Shown: piece after piece, positions 1 to 9,563 of the stretch
How positions within the stretch are numbered: the first letter of the stretch is position 1
How the letters are laid out: every line of letters begins with the position of its first letter
Source: Pseudomonas sp. QTF5
Lineage (GTDB): Bacteria; Pseudomonadota; Gammaproteobacteria; Pseudomonadales; Pseudomonadaceae
Assembly: GCF_000512695.2 (NCBI RefSeq)
Contig: NZ_AZRW02000008.1
Coordinates: 1-64,000, forward strand
Direction: 5' to 3'
Length of the DNA: 64,000 nt
Notes under the pieces: model-generated
What the model saw: only the letters and a program-made list of their open reading frames with translations
What the model was told of the DNA's origin: nothing
The model's database searches: none
Translations under genes and position numbers: made by a program

Positions 1-82
1 CCTGCGAAAGCTTAGTGGGCGATCGCAGGGGGCGGCGGGGGTAGCCATTTCATTATTTGATCTGCGTCGTTCACAAATCCAA

Positions 83-107
83 TGCGGGAGCGGGCTTGCT
101 CGCGAAG
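83..107 (+). repeat. REP element, single copy
   Basis: One copy of the GCGGGAGCGGGCTTGCTCGC motif, the REP type repeated many times in this window. It has no inverted partner nearby, so it is a singlet and not a REPIN. Bases 1-82 around it show no gene. Confidence 0.85.
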
Positions 108-143
108 AGGCCGGTCCAGGCAATACAAAATAGACAGGCAACA

Positions 144-177
144 AAAAAGGCCCGTATCTCGCGATACGGGCCTTTTT
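144..177 (-). terminator. Rho-independent terminator of rpmB-rpmG
   Basis: A 10-bp perfect stem (149-158 with 163-172, loop TCGC) is flanked by an A-run on the left and a T-run on the right, so it can terminate on either strand. It lies 20 bases past the rpmG stop codon. Confidence 0.85.
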
Positions 178-196
178 CGTAAGAGAGAAAAATCAA

Positions 197-352
197 TTAC
201 TTGATTTTGCCTTCTTTGTAGATCACGTGCTTACGAACAACCGGATCAAATTTCTTGATCTCGATTTTGTCCGGAGTAGTGCGCTTGTTCTTGTCGGTAG
301 TGTAGAAGTGACCAGTACCGGCGCTCGAAATCAAACGAATCAATTCACGCAT
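197..352 (-). CDS. rpmG: 50S ribosomal protein L33
   Basis: Encodes a 51-residue protein of the large ribosomal subunit. Read on the minus strand it begins [19 protein letters not shown] and ends with the lysine-rich tail typical of L33. Length and sequence match bacterial L33, in the form lacking the zinc-binding cysteine pairs. It follows rpmB by 11 bases in the usual rpmB-rpmG operon and is followed by a strong terminator. It was identified by direct translation. Confidence 0.96.
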   Translation of the reverse strand: MRELIRLISSAGTGHFYTTDKNKRTTPDKIEIKKFDPVVRKHVIYKEGKIK

Positions 353-363
353 GATTAGCTCCC

Positions 364-597
364 TTAGATCTTGCCGGCTTTGCGGATTTCGGCCAGCACG
401 ACAGTGATGCCACGCTTGTCGATGATACGCATGCCTTTGGCAGATACGCGCAGACGCACGAAACGTTTCTCTTCTTCAACCCAGAAGCGGTGATGCTGCA
501 GGTTCGGCAGGAAACGACGACGGGTTTTGTTGTTTGCGTGGGAAATGTTATTCCCAGTCACCGGACCCTTACCGGTAACTTGACATACTCTCGACAT
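364..597 (-). CDS. rpmB: 50S ribosomal protein L28
   Basis: A 77-residue basic ribosomal protein beginning [20 protein letters not shown], the standard L28 N-terminus, and ending in the conserved RKAGKI-type tail. It is the first gene of the rpmB-rpmG operon, and the two products join the large subunit together. A promoter with good -35 and -10 hexamers lies about 150 bases upstream, giving a leader of roughly 140 nt. The leader contains a GGGTTGG/CCAACCC stem-loop around 622-642. Confidence 0.97.
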   Translation of the reverse strand: MSRVCQVTGKGPVTGNNISHANNKTRRRFLPNLQHHRFWVEEEKRFVRLRVSAKGMRIIDKRGITVVLAEIRKAGKI

Positions 598-745
598 GCC
601 TCAGCCCTCTAAAACCACATGCCCAACCCGGCATGGGTTGGCCGCTTAATCTCTCAGTCATTTGGCGCCAGGCGCCGCGTTTCTTTAGAGGTCTTACCGG
701 CTACACCTACAGTGAAGGAACCGGGCCCCTAGAAAAGAGCGCTGC

Positions 746-774
746 TTTATACCAGAAAGACTGGAGAGCAACAA
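746..774 (-). promoter_or_regulatory. Sigma-70 promoter for rpmB-rpmG
   Basis: On the minus strand TTGTTG (769-774) and TATAAA (746-751) are separated by exactly 17 bases. Transcription would start near 739 and run into rpmB. The remainder of the 598-1042 gap shows no convincing gene; the open frames there have no family resemblance. Confidence 0.6.
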
Positions 775-1042
775 CATTCCGTGTGCGCGAACTTGAGAAA
801 TTCCCCCTTTTCCTGGCGCCGGGCGCCTTGGATAAAGGCTGTCGCCGATTAAGACCGCTCGTCGCAGAGAATCGGCTAACCGACCGATTCCAGGTTTTTC
901 TCGGCCCGCATCACCGAAAACAAGCGCACATAGTCCCCTCAAAATGAAAAAGGGGATAGTCATTTGTAAAAGAGCCCACTAGGGTAAGCCTTTTCCAGAC
1001 TGCACTTGCAGATGGGCCTTCGATCTGTAAAGGAATCCGACC

Positions 1043-2632
1043 ATGCGCCTCGCTGCCCTACCGCTGCTGCTCGCACCGCTTCTACTGAGCCCCTTGGCCC
1101 ATGCCGCCGCCCTGAGCGTCTGCACCGAGGCCAGCCCGGAAGGGTTCGATGTGGTGCAATACAACTCGCTGACCACCACCAACGCCTCGGCCGACGTGCT
1201 GATGAACAGTCTGGTGGACTTCGATACGGCCAGCGGCAAAGTGATCCCCAGCCTGGCGGACAGCTGGGAAGTCACACCCGACGGCCTGACCTACGTCTTC
1301 AAATTGCACCCACAGGTGAAGTTCCACCGCACCGAGTACTTCAGCCCGACGCGCGACCTGACCGCCGAAGACGTGAAATTCAGCTTCGACCGCATGCTCG
1401 ACCCGGCGCACCCGTGGCACAAGGTCGCCCAAAGCGGCTTCCCGCATGCCCAGTCGATGCAATTACCAGCGCTGATCAAGAAGATCGACGCACTGGATCC
1501 GCTCACCATCCGCTTTACTCTCGATCACCCGGACTCGACTTTCCTGCCAACCCTGAGCATGGGTTTCGCCTCGATCTATTCGGCCGAGTACGCCGACCAA
1601 CTGATGAAGGCCGGCACTCCGGAAAAGCTCAACAGCCAGCCGATCGGCAGCGGCCCGTTCATTTTCACGCGCTTCCAGAAAGACGCCTCGATTCGCTACA
1701 AGGCCAACCCGGATTACTTCCGCGGCAAGCCGTCGATAGACCCGCTGATCTTCGCCATCACCCCCGATGCCAACGTGCGCTTGCAGAAGTTGCGCCGCAA
1801 CGAATGCCAGATTGCCCTGTCGCCCAAACCGCTGGACGTACAGGCTGCAAAGCAGGAACCGACCCTGAAGGTGGAAAAGACTGACGCCTTCATGACCGCA
1901 TTCGTCGGCATCAACAGCCAGCATCCGCCGCTGGACAAACCTGAAGTGCGTCAGGCAATCAACTTGGCGTTCGACAAGGCCAACTACGTCAAAGCCGTGT
2001 TCGAAGACACCGCCGAACCCGCCAACGGCCCCTACCCACCCAACACCTGGAGCTACGCCAAAAATCTCTCGGGCTATCCCCATGATGTCGAGAAAGCTCG
2101 CGCATTGATGGCCAAGGCTGGACTCAAGAATGGTTTCCAGACCACCATCTGGACCCGCCCTTCCGGCAGCCTGCTGAACCCCAATCCAAGCCTCGGGGCG
2201 CAGCTTCTTCAGTCCGACCTGGCGGAAATCGGCATTCAGGCCGAGATTCGTGTGATCGAATGGGGCGAACTGATTCGCCGCGCCAAGGCCGGCGAGCACG
2301 ACCTGTTGTTCATGGGCTGGGCCGGCGACAACGGTGACCCGGACAACTTCCTCACGCCGCAGTTTTCCTGCTCGGGGGTCAAATCCGGCACCAATTTCGC
2401 CCGCTATTGCAACCAGGACCTGGACAAGTTGATCAGCGCCGGCAAGACCACCGGCGAGCAAGGTGTTCGCACCAAGCTCTACGAACAGGCTCAGGCGCAG
2501 ATCCAGCAGCAAGCATTGTGGCTGCCGCTGGCGCACCCGACGGCCTTTGCGCTGACACGCAAAGGTGTCGAGGGTTACTCGGTCAGCCCGTTCGGTCGCC
2601 AGGACTATTCGAAGGTAGCCCTCAAGCCATAA
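1043..2632 (+). CDS. Periplasmic peptide-binding protein of an ABC transporter (DppA-like)
   Basis: A 529-residue solute-binding protein of the SBP_bac_5 family, which captures di- or oligopeptides in the periplasm for an ABC importer. A signal peptide of about 21 residues (leucine-rich core ending LAHA) precedes the mature protein. The opening CTEASPEGFDVVQYNS and the later SYPFGRQDY-like C-terminal region resemble DppA. No permease or ATPase gene lies next to it, so it probably works with a transporter encoded elsewhere. An RBS-like AAAGGAA precedes the ATG. The ligand cannot be told from sequence. Confidence 0.88.
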   Translation: MRLAALPLLLAPLLLSPLAHAAALSVCTEASPEGFDVVQYNSLTTTNASADVLMNSLVDFDTASGKVIPSLADSWEVTPDGLTYVFKLHPQVKFHRTEYFSPTRDLTAEDVKFSFDRMLDPAHPWHKVAQSGFPHAQSMQLPALIKKIDALDPLTIRFTLDHPDSTFLPTLSMGFASIYSAEYADQLMKAGTPEKLNSQPIGSGPFIFTRFQKDASIRYKANPDYFRGKPSIDPLIFAITPDANVRLQKLRRNECQIALSPKPLDVQAAKQEPTLKVEKTDAFMTAFVGINSQHPPLDKPEVRQAINLAFDKANYVKAVFEDTAEPANGPYPPNTWSYAKNLSGYPHDVEKARALMAKAGLKNGFQTTIWTRPSGSLLNPNPSLGAQLLQSDLAEIGIQAEIRVIEWGELIRRAKAGEHDLLFMGWAGDNGDPDNFLTPQFSCSGVKSGTNFARYCNQDLDKLISAGKTTGEQGVRTKLYEQAQAQIQQQALWLPLAHPTAFALTRKGVEGYSVSPFGRQDYSKVALKP

Positions 2633-2649
2633 GCACCAACACAAAACCT

Positions 2650-2737
2650 GTGGGAGCGGGCTTGCTCGCGAAGACGGCGGCATAGTCAACATTGATGTCG
2701 CCTGACACACCGCTTTCGCGAGCAAGCCCGCTCCCAC
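2650..2737 (+). repeat. REPIN (inverted REP pair)
   Basis: Two inverted REP copies (GTGGGAGCGGGCTTGCTCGC and its reverse complement) flank a short spacer. The spacer is almost the same as that of the REPIN at 62001-62088. Confidence 0.9.
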
Positions 2738-2767
2738 ATTGAATTGCGCTTAACTGACTGGCATTAG

Positions 2768-2848
2768 GGTTTGCCCGCGATAGCGGACTTTCAGGCGACA
2801 ACTATGTTGAATTTGCCGACGTCATCGCGGGCAAGCCCGCTCCCACAG
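2768..2848 (+). repeat. REPIN, degenerate left arm
   Basis: The right arm is a good inverted REP copy; the left arm (TTTGCCCGCGATAGCGG) is a decayed copy. With the preceding REPIN it fills most of the gap between the peptide-binding protein and radC. Confidence 0.75.
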
Positions 2849-2875
2849 GGACTTACTTAGCTTCGAATCCCTCGC

Positions 2876-3550
2876 TCACATCCACCCATACTCGGCCATG
2901 GACAGCGGATCGCCGTCACCGACGATGAAATGGTCGAGCACCCGCACATCGATCAGGTCCAGCGCCTCTTGCAGGCGCTTGGTCAGCATTCGATCGGCCT
3001 GACTGGGGTCGGTGTTACCTGACGGATGGTTGTGGCACAGGATCAGCGCTGCGGCGTTATGGGCCAAAGCACGCTTGACCACCTGCCTGGGATGGACGCT
3101 CGTGTTGTCGATAGAGCCGCGAAACAATGCCTCAAACGCCAGCACTTGATGCTTGGAATCCAAAAACAGACACCCGAACACCTCGTGAGGCTCGTGGCGC
3201 AGCATCGATTTCAGGTAGTCACGAACCGCCTGCGGATTTTCCAGTGCCGATTTTTGGCGCGCACGTTCGGCCAAATGCCTTCTGCCCATTTCCTGTACCG
3301 CTTGCAACTGAGCGAATTTCGCTGGCCCAAGCCCTAATTGCCTGCTGAACGTAGCCTGATCGGCCTCTAGCAGTGAGCGCAGGCTGCCAAATTGATTCAA
3401 CAGGTGTCGCGCCAGATCAACTGCACTTTTACCCGACACGCCGGTTCGTAAAAAAATCGCCAGCAGTTCGGCGTCCGAAAGACTCCCCGAGCCCAATTCA
3501 AGCAACCTCTCCCGTGGCCGCTCCGCCGCCGGCCAATCACGAATACTCAT
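2876..3550 (-). CDS. radC: RadC family JAB/MPN domain protein
   Basis: A 224-residue RadC protein. The N-terminal part is a helix-hairpin-helix-like region (about residues 1-95). The C-terminal part is a JAB1/MPN metalloprotease-like domain carrying the zinc motif HNHPSG (His173, His175) with Asp186 in DPSQAD. RadC was once linked to DNA repair, but its true activity is unsettled. I chose the ATG at 3550 because GGGAGGTG sits just upstream and the protein then begins [14 protein letters not shown], the family start. A longer in-frame extension upstream is probably not translated. It is divergent from coaBC with a 136-base shared promoter region. Confidence 0.93.
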   Translation of the reverse strand: MSIRDWPAAERPRERLLELGSGSLSDAELLAIFLRTGVSGKSAVDLARHLLNQFGSLRSLLEADQATFSRQLGLGPAKFAQLQAVQEMGRRHLAERARQKSALENPQAVRDYLKSMLRHEPHEVFGCLFLDSKHQVLAFEALFRGSIDNTSVHPRQVVKRALAHNAAALILCHNHPSGNTDPSQADRMLTKRLQEALDLIDVRVLDHFIVGDGDPLSMAEYGWM

Positions 3551-3686
3551 AGCACCTCCCTGGAATGTGGGCGCCGCTGTTCCATAGCGGTCGCTGTGAT
3601 ATCGTAGCCCATCTTTTTTGCGAGCGATTTCACTCCTGGGGAGGGGGTATCGCACCGCAGTCATCAACGAAATGAAAGGCAGACCT

Positions 3687-4895
3687 ATGCAGCGGCTGTA
3701 TCGGAAACGCATCGTTCTGGGTGTCGGTGGCGGCATCGCTGCCTACAAGAGCGCCGAGCTGGTTCGCCGTCTGATCGATCAGGGCGCCGAAGTGCGCGTG
3801 GTCATGACCCGTGGCGGCAGCGAATTCATTACCCCGCTGACCATGCAAGCCTTGTCCGGGCATCCGGTCCACCTCGATTTGCTGGACCCGGCGGCCGAAG
3901 CCGCCATGGGCCACATCGAGCTGGCCAAATGGGCTGACCTGGTGCTGATCGCTCCCGCCACGGCGGACCTGATCGCGCGCCTGGCCCAGGGCATTGCCGA
4001 CGACCTGCTGACCACTTTGGTGCTGGCCACCGACGCCGTGGTCGCGGTTGCCCCGGCAATGAACCAGGCCATGTGGCGTGACCCGGCGACCCAGGCGAAC
4101 CTGCAAACCCTCGAAAGTCGCGACCTTAAAGTCTTCGGCCCGGCCTCCGGCAGCCAAGCCTGCGGCGACGTCGGCATGGGCCGAATGCTCGAAGCGACCG
4201 ACCTCGCCCAGTGCGCGGCAGACTGCTTCCAGCGCCAGGCACTGACCGGCAAACACGTGCTGATCACCGCCGGCCCGACCCAGGAAAACATCGACCCGGT
4301 GCGCTACATCACCAACCACAGCTCCGGGAAAATGGGCTTCGCCCTGGCCGAAGCCGCGGTAGAAGCCGGCGCCCGCGTGACCCTGATCACAGGCCCCGTG
4401 CACCTGCCGACCCCGGATCGCGTCACGCGTATCGACGTGGTGAGTGCCCGCGACATGCTCGCTGCCTGCGAAGCGGCGATCCCTTGCGATCTGTTCATCG
4501 CCTCTGCTGCGGTCGCGGACTACCGTCCGGAAGTCGTCGCCCCACAGAAACTCAAGAAAGACCCTACAAACGGCGACGGCTTATTGCTACAGATGGTGCG
4601 CAACCCAGACATCCTGGCCACGATCGCCACCCGTCCTGACCGTCCGTTCAGTGTCGGCTTCGCTGCCGAAACGGAACACCTGCTCGATTACGCTGCCCGC
4701 AAGTTGAAAGACAAGAACCTCGATCTGATCGTCGCCAACGACGTCGCCAACCCGAGCATTGGCTTCAACAGCGAAGAAAACGCCTGCAGTGTGATCGACC
4801 GTGAGCTGCACGCCACACTTTTCGCCCAGACCAGCAAGGGCAAGATTGCTCGCCAGCTGATCACTTTTATCGCCGAACGTCTGAACCAGGTTTAA
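3687..4895 (+). CDS. coaBC: Bifunctional phosphopantothenoylcysteine decarboxylase/synthetase
   Basis: A 402-residue enzyme that joins cysteine to 4'-phosphopantothenate (CoaB) and decarboxylates the product (CoaC) in coenzyme A synthesis. The N-terminal FMN-binding CoaC domain (about 1-185) has the catalytic histidine (His76 in MGHIELA), the APAMNQAMW motif and the cysteine in [10 protein letters not shown]. The CoaB domain (about 186-402) starts [20 protein letters not shown] and has the KLKK lysine motif. The ATG at 3687 fits the family length; an earlier in-frame start would add 23 residues. Six bases separate it from dut, suggesting an operon. Confidence 0.96.
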   Translation: MQRLYRKRIVLGVGGGIAAYKSAELVRRLIDQGAEVRVVMTRGGSEFITPLTMQALSGHPVHLDLLDPAAEAAMGHIELAKWADLVLIAPATADLIARLAQGIADDLLTTLVLATDAVVAVAPAMNQAMWRDPATQANLQTLESRDLKVFGPASGSQACGDVGMGRMLEATDLAQCAADCFQRQALTGKHVLITAGPTQENIDPVRYITNHSSGKMGFALAEAAVEAGARVTLITGPVHLPTPDRVTRIDVVSARDMLAACEAAIPCDLFIASAAVADYRPEVVAPQKLKKDPTNGDGLLLQMVRNPDILATIATRPDRPFSVGFAAETEHLLDYAARKLKDKNLDLIVANDVANPSIGFNSEENACSVIDRELHATLFAQTSKGKIARQLITFIAERLNQV

Positions 4896-4900
4896 TTTAC

Positions 4901-5356
4901 ATGCACGCTTTGCAAGCCAAAATCCTCGACCCACGCATCGGTACCGAATTCCCGCTGCCGCAGTACGCCACGCCAGGCTCCGCCGGCCTCGACCTGCGCG
5001 CCATGCTGGAAAAAGACACCGTCATCAAGCCGGGCGAAACCCTGCTGATCCCTACCGGCCTGTCGGTGTACATCGGCGATCCGGGCCTGGCGGCCTTGAT
5101 TCTGCCGCGCTCAGGCCTGGGTCATAAGCACGGCATCGTGCTGGGCAATCTGGTCGGCTTGATCGACTCCGATTACCAAGGCCCGCTGATGGTGTCGTGC
5201 TGGAACCGTGGCCAGACCGATTTCAACATGGTGGTAGGCGAACGCCTGGCCCAGTTGGTGCTGGTACCGGTGGTTCAAGCGCATTTCGAAATGGTCGAAG
5301 AGTTCGTCGAAACCCAGCGCGGCACCGGCGGGTTTGGCCATTCGGGTAGCCACTGA
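4901..5356 (+). CDS. dut: dUTP diphosphatase
   Basis: A 151-residue trimeric dUTPase that hydrolyses dUTP to dUMP and pyrophosphate, keeping uracil out of DNA and supplying dUMP for thymidylate. All five family motifs are present: [37 protein letters not shown] and the C-terminal [10 protein letters not shown]. It directly follows coaBC, as in E. coli and other pseudomonads. Confidence 0.97.
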   Translation: MHALQAKILDPRIGTEFPLPQYATPGSAGLDLRAMLEKDTVIKPGETLLIPTGLSVYIGDPGLAALILPRSGLGHKHGIVLGNLVGLIDSDYQGPLMVSCWNRGQTDFNMVVGERLAQLVLVPVVQAHFEMVEEFVETQRGTGGFGHSGSH

Positions 5357-5558
5357 TCATTGGCATTCAGGCTGGGAGCCCTGCCCGACCTGACCTGCCC
5401 TCTGCATTTTAAGGATGAAAATTGCAAAGACGTCATCTGGAAGGTTTACCACTGAAAATCAAGGCATTGAACGGCCAATTGCTCGCCGATGTTGATGGCA
5501 TGGCCTTTTCACACCACGAACTCTCGGTGGAAAACACCGTCATACCCTTCAGTTTGAG

Positions 5559-5585
5559 CCTGCCGACGAGTTTCTCGCCGGCAGG
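5559..5585 (+). promoter_or_regulatory. Strong stem-loop upstream of algC
   Basis: A 12-bp stem with one mismatch and a TTT loop (5559-5570 with 5574-5585) ends 33 bases before the algC start codon. No T-run follows, so it is not a clear terminator. It could shape translation initiation of algC; this is inference. Confidence 0.4.
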
Positions 5586-5618
5586 TCCAGCCACTTTAGA
5601 GATGGAGCATTTCCAGAA

Positions 5619-7016
5619 ATGAGCACCCCAGCCCAAGTCGCACCCAAGTTCCCCGACAGCATCTTCCGCGCCTACGACATTCGCGGCACCGTCCCGGAAT
5701 TCTTGAACGCTGAAACAGCTTATTGGCTTGGTCGCGCCATCGGCTCCCAGAGCCTGGCCCAGAACGAACCCAACGTGTCCGTCGGCCGCGACGGTCGCCT
5801 GTCCGGCCCGGAACTGGTCGAGCAACTGATCAAAGGCCTGGCCGACAGCGGTTGCCACGTCAGCGACGTCGGCCTGGTGCCAACCCCTGCGCTGTACTAC
5901 GCCGCCAACGTACTGGCCGGCAAATCCGGCGTGATGCTCACCGGCAGCCACAACCCGTCGAACTACAACGGCTTCAAGATCGTCATTGCTGGCGACACGC
6001 TGGCCAACGAACAGATCCAGGCCCTGCACGAACGCCTCAAGACCAATAACCTGAGCAGCGGCAAGGGCAGCATCACCAAAGTCGAGATCCTCGACCGCTA
6101 CAACACTGAAATCGTCCAGGACATCAAACTCGCCCGCCGCCTGAAAGTGGTGGTCGATTGCGGCAACGGCGCGGCCGGCGTGATCGCCCCGCAGCTGATC
6201 GAAGCCCTGAACTGCGAAGTCATCCCGCTGTTCTGCGAAGTCGATGGCAACTTCCCGAATCACCACCCGGATCCGGGCAAGCCTGAGAACCTCGTGGACC
6301 TGATCGCCAAGGTCAAGGAAACCAACGCCGACCTGGGCCTGGCCTTCGACGGCGACGGCGACCGTGTAGGCGTCGTCACCAACACCGGCAGCATCGTCTT
6401 CCCTGATCGTCTGCTGATGCTGTTCGCCCGCGACGTCGTGGCGCGCAACCCGGACGCGGAAATCATCTTCGACGTCAAATGCACCCGCCGCCTGATCCCG
6501 CTGATCAAGGAATATGGCGGTCGGCCGCTGATGTGGAAGACCGGTCACTCGCTGATCAAAAAGAAAATGAAACAATCCGGCGCCCTGTTGGCCGGCGAGA
6601 TGAGCGGGCATATCTTCTTCAAGGAACGCTGGTTCGGTTTCGACGACGGCATTTACAGCGCCGCGCGGCTGCTGGAGATCCTCAGCAAGGAAAAATCCAC
6701 CGCGGAAGAGCTGTTCGCAACCTTCCCGAACGATATTTCTACGCCAGAGATCAATATCCATGTGACCGAAGAGAGCAAATTCAGCATCATTGATGCACTG
6801 CACGATGCGCAATGGGGTGAAGGCGCCGACCTGACCACCATTGACGGCGTGCGAGTCGACTATGCCAAAGGCTGGGGCCTGGTTCGCGCCTCCAACACCA
6901 CACCGGTGCTGGTGCTGCGCTTCGAGGCCGATGACGAGGCTGAATTGCAGCGCATCAAGGATGTGTTCCACGTCCAGCTGAAACGCGTTGCACCTGATCT
7001 CCAATTACCGTTTTGA
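5619..7016 (+). CDS. algC: Phosphomannomutase/phosphoglucomutase AlgC
   Basis: A 465-residue member of the alpha-D-phosphohexomutase family. It interconverts mannose- or glucose-6-phosphate and the 1-phosphates, feeding alginate, LPS and rhamnolipid precursors. The phosphoserine loop TGSHNPSNYNGFK (Ser110), magnesium loop DGDGDR, sugar-binding GEMSGH and phosphate-binding RASNTTP motifs are all present and in order. It is the short form, without the extra N-terminal membrane domain found in some pseudomonads. The start overlaps the stop of a small upstream open frame (ATGA). argB follows 22 bases later. Confidence 0.96.
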   Translation: MSTPAQVAPKFPDSIFRAYDIRGTVPEFLNAETAYWLGRAIGSQSLAQNEPNVSVGRDGRLSGPELVEQLIKGLADSGCHVSDVGLVPTPALYYAANVLAGKSGVMLTGSHNPSNYNGFKIVIAGDTLANEQIQALHERLKTNNLSSGKGSITKVEILDRYNTEIVQDIKLARRLKVVVDCGNGAAGVIAPQLIEALNCEVIPLFCEVDGNFPNHHPDPGKPENLVDLIAKVKETNADLGLAFDGDGDRVGVVTNTGSIVFPDRLLMLFARDVVARNPDAEIIFDVKCTRRLIPLIKEYGGRPLMWKTGHSLIKKKMKQSGALLAGEMSGHIFFKERWFGFDDGIYSAARLLEILSKEKSTAEELFATFPNDISTPEINIHVTEESKFSIIDALHDAQWGEGADLTTIDGVRVDYAKGWGLVRASNTTPVLVLRFEADDEAELQRIKDVFHVQLKRVAPDLQLPF

Positions 7017-7038
7017 TTTGAAACACCCGGAGCCCTGA

Positions 7039-7944
<906 letters not shown>

Positions 7945-7954
7945 TTCAAACCTT

Positions 7955-8046
7955 AAAAAGATCGCAGCCTTCGGCAGCTCCTACGACAGCGGATTTTCGG
8001 ATGTACGAAAACCCTGTAGGAGCTGACGAAGTCTGCGATCTTTTTT
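7955..8046 (+). repeat. Palindromic repeat (second REP family), probable argB terminator
   Basis: An imperfect palindrome whose arms begin GATCGCAGCCTTCGGCAGCTC and end in the complementary sequence plus TTTTTT. A related copy lies at 58879-58950. Its A-run and T-run flanks mean it can also act as a terminator. Confidence 0.75.
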
Positions 8047-8147
8047 ATGCGCGCAGGAAATGCCTGACCTGACTAAGCGAAACGTCTGACATCGCGAAGG
8101 AAGCAATCTGCATAGGATTTCCCCTGAACTCACAGGAGATCTACCTC

Positions 8148-8408
8148 ATGCAAAAAGACTATGTCCCATACGGCAGCGATGTTTCACCTGGCACCTATGC
8201 CTGCATCGATTGCGGTCATGAGTATTCGAACCAGGCCAAAACCTCGATGCCGCCGTGCCCGCAACTGCGGAAAACCCCACACACCCGTCATGGCTGGAAA
8301 ATTCTTACCGGTCAGGGCGATGCCGCTATTGATCCGTACCCAGAGAAAACCAATAAAGCCGTCGGGATCAAAAAGGCCGTGACGCTCAGCAGCATCAGCA
8401 AAGAATAA
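8148..8408 (+). CDS. Small zinc-ribbon-like protein
   Basis: An 86-residue protein with a good RBS (AGGAGAT) upstream of the ATG. It has a first knuckle CIDC (Cys19, Cys22) and then PPCP (Cys37), a pattern like small zinc-ribbon proteins whose second knuckle is usually CPxCG. Here the expected fourth cysteine is missing: the frame reads CPQLRK, whereas the neighbouring frame reads NCGK. The later part, WKILTGQGDA, keeps the family-like tail. It may be a true variant or the result of two compensating indels. It is followed closely by an unrecognised gene and may be co-transcribed with it. Function unknown. Confidence 0.7.
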   Translation: MQKDYVPYGSDVSPGTYACIDCGHEYSNQAKTSMPPCPQLRKTPHTRHGWKILTGQGDAAIDPYPEKTNKAVGIKKAVTLSSISKE

Positions 8409-8425
8409 TCCTGGAGGACTGAGCC

Positions 8426-8998
8426 ATGCAGATCTCGTTCACGATCGACGCCCAGGCCTTCGACCTGGAACAAAAGGAACCGGTCAAAAAGACCCTGAGG
8501 ATTTCCGACCACGAAATCGCTCACGCCCTACAGCGAATAGCCAAGGCAAGTCTGACCGAATACCTGAAAATGCTGGTCGAAGGCGGCATGCCCAGCAGGG
8601 CCGATGAGGCGAAGCAGGATCGTCTGCTGTATCTGATTCAAAGCTACTTCGGGCAAACGCTGCCGACCGAATCGCAGATATCAACGATCTTCCAACTGAC
8701 CCAGAGCCAAAGCAAAACGCTCCTGAAGAACACCGTCTCGCGGTTTCGCAACCAACTCGACGAAATCCTGCAGAACAGCATGCGGGCCGTGATCGAAACC
8801 GCAGACCATGCACAGACGGTTTACCTGGTGGTCATCAGCTCCGACGTCATTCGTGATGAACTGAACATGCTGATCACCCAGAACGAGCCGACCTTCAAAC
8901 CCATCACCAAACGCAAAGGCAGCGCCGGGCTGTTCGAAATCAGCGAAGACTCTCACGCCTTGCTGTGCCGGACGCTTGGTCTGAATGCCGTTCAGTGA
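8426..8998 (+). CDS. Conserved-looking protein of unknown function
   Basis: A 190-residue soluble protein that I do not recognise. It starts 17 bases after the zinc-ribbon-like gene with CTGGAGGACTG as RBS, and its end overlaps the next gene by 14 bases. The first 60 residues are charged; the middle (about 85-125) is rich in Gln, Ser, Thr and Leu and looks helical, possibly a helix-turn-helix (TQSQSKTLLKNTVSRF). No signal peptide or membrane segment is seen. Tight linkage to a membrane protein suggests joint function. Confidence 0.75.
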   Translation: MQISFTIDAQAFDLEQKEPVKKTLRISDHEIAHALQRIAKASLTEYLKMLVEGGMPSRADEAKQDRLLYLIQSYFGQTLPTESQISTIFQLTQSQSKTLLKNTVSRFRNQLDEILQNSMRAVIETADHAQTVYLVVISSDVIRDELNMLITQNEPTFKPITKRKGSAGLFEISEDSHALLCRTLGLNAVQ

Positions 8999-9368
8999 CA
9001 TCGTCGCGGTCAGCGGTTTGCTGCTGACCCTGACCACTTTCATGTTCAATCTGGCGTGGCCCAGGCTGCATGAAGCGTTGGAACTGGATGAAAAACAATC
9101 AGGTCCGCAGGCGAGAAAACGCAGCCGGGAACAGGTGATAAGTGTTTTCTTCAGCTGTGCATTACCGCTGACCTGCACTTTCGTGGCGCTGTTTTACGTC
9201 AACCTGCCGGCTGCCGTGCGGATCATGCGCAGCAGCACGCTGGATCTGTGGGATTTCGACGTGGATCGCACGCTTTACGTGTTAGTTGTCCTGGCACTGT
9301 TGGCGTTTGCCCTGTTCAACCTGGGGATGGCGCTAAAGCTGATAGGAAAATGGCGAAGACTGCGCTGA
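8985..9368 (+). CDS. Small inner-membrane protein
   Basis: A 127-residue protein with three likely membrane segments (about 5-25, 52-75 and 93-117) joined by a charged loop containing KQSGPQARKRSREQ. It starts inside the end of the preceding gene (14-base overlap), so translation is probably coupled. A strong terminator follows at once. I do not recognise the family. Confidence 0.72.
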   Translation: MPFSDIVAVSGLLLTLTTFMFNLAWPRLHEALELDEKQSGPQARKRSREQVISVFFSCALPLTCTFVALFYVNLPAAVRIMRSSTLDLWDFDVDRTLYVLVVLALLAFALFNLGMALKLIGKWRRLR

Positions 9369-9370
9369 CA

Positions 9371-9413
9371 AAAAAAAGACCCCGCTCAGACTGGCTGAGC
9401 GGGGTCTTTTTTT
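9371..9413 (+). terminator. Bidirectional Rho-independent terminator
   Basis: A perfect 13-bp stem (9377-9389 with 9395-9407) with an A-run before it and a T-run after it, directly after the small membrane protein gene. Confidence 0.92.
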
Positions 9414-9443
9414 GCCTGCGTTCCCTGTGGCAATCCACCTTTT

Positions 9444-9536
9444 GTGGCGAGGGAGCTTGCTCCCGCTTGAGTGCGCTGCACTCACAAAATCCTTGGGTCT
9501 GCTACGCAGCCCAACGGGAGCAAGCTCCCTCGCCAC
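9444..9536 (+). repeat. Inverted repeat pair of GTGGCGAGGGAGCTTGCTCC type
   Basis: Two inverted copies of GTGGCGAGGGAGCTTGCTCC flank a short spacer. This is a different REP family from the GTGGGAGCGGGC type elsewhere in the window. Confidence 0.85.
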
Positions 9537-9563
9537 ACAAGCCCGCGCCCACAGGGGATGCGG

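Noticed and set aside
633..947. Plus-strand frame of 104 codons in the gap between rpmB and the peptide-binding protein
   Set aside because: It overlaps the rpmB leader and promoter on the other strand and has no recognisable domain or RBS.
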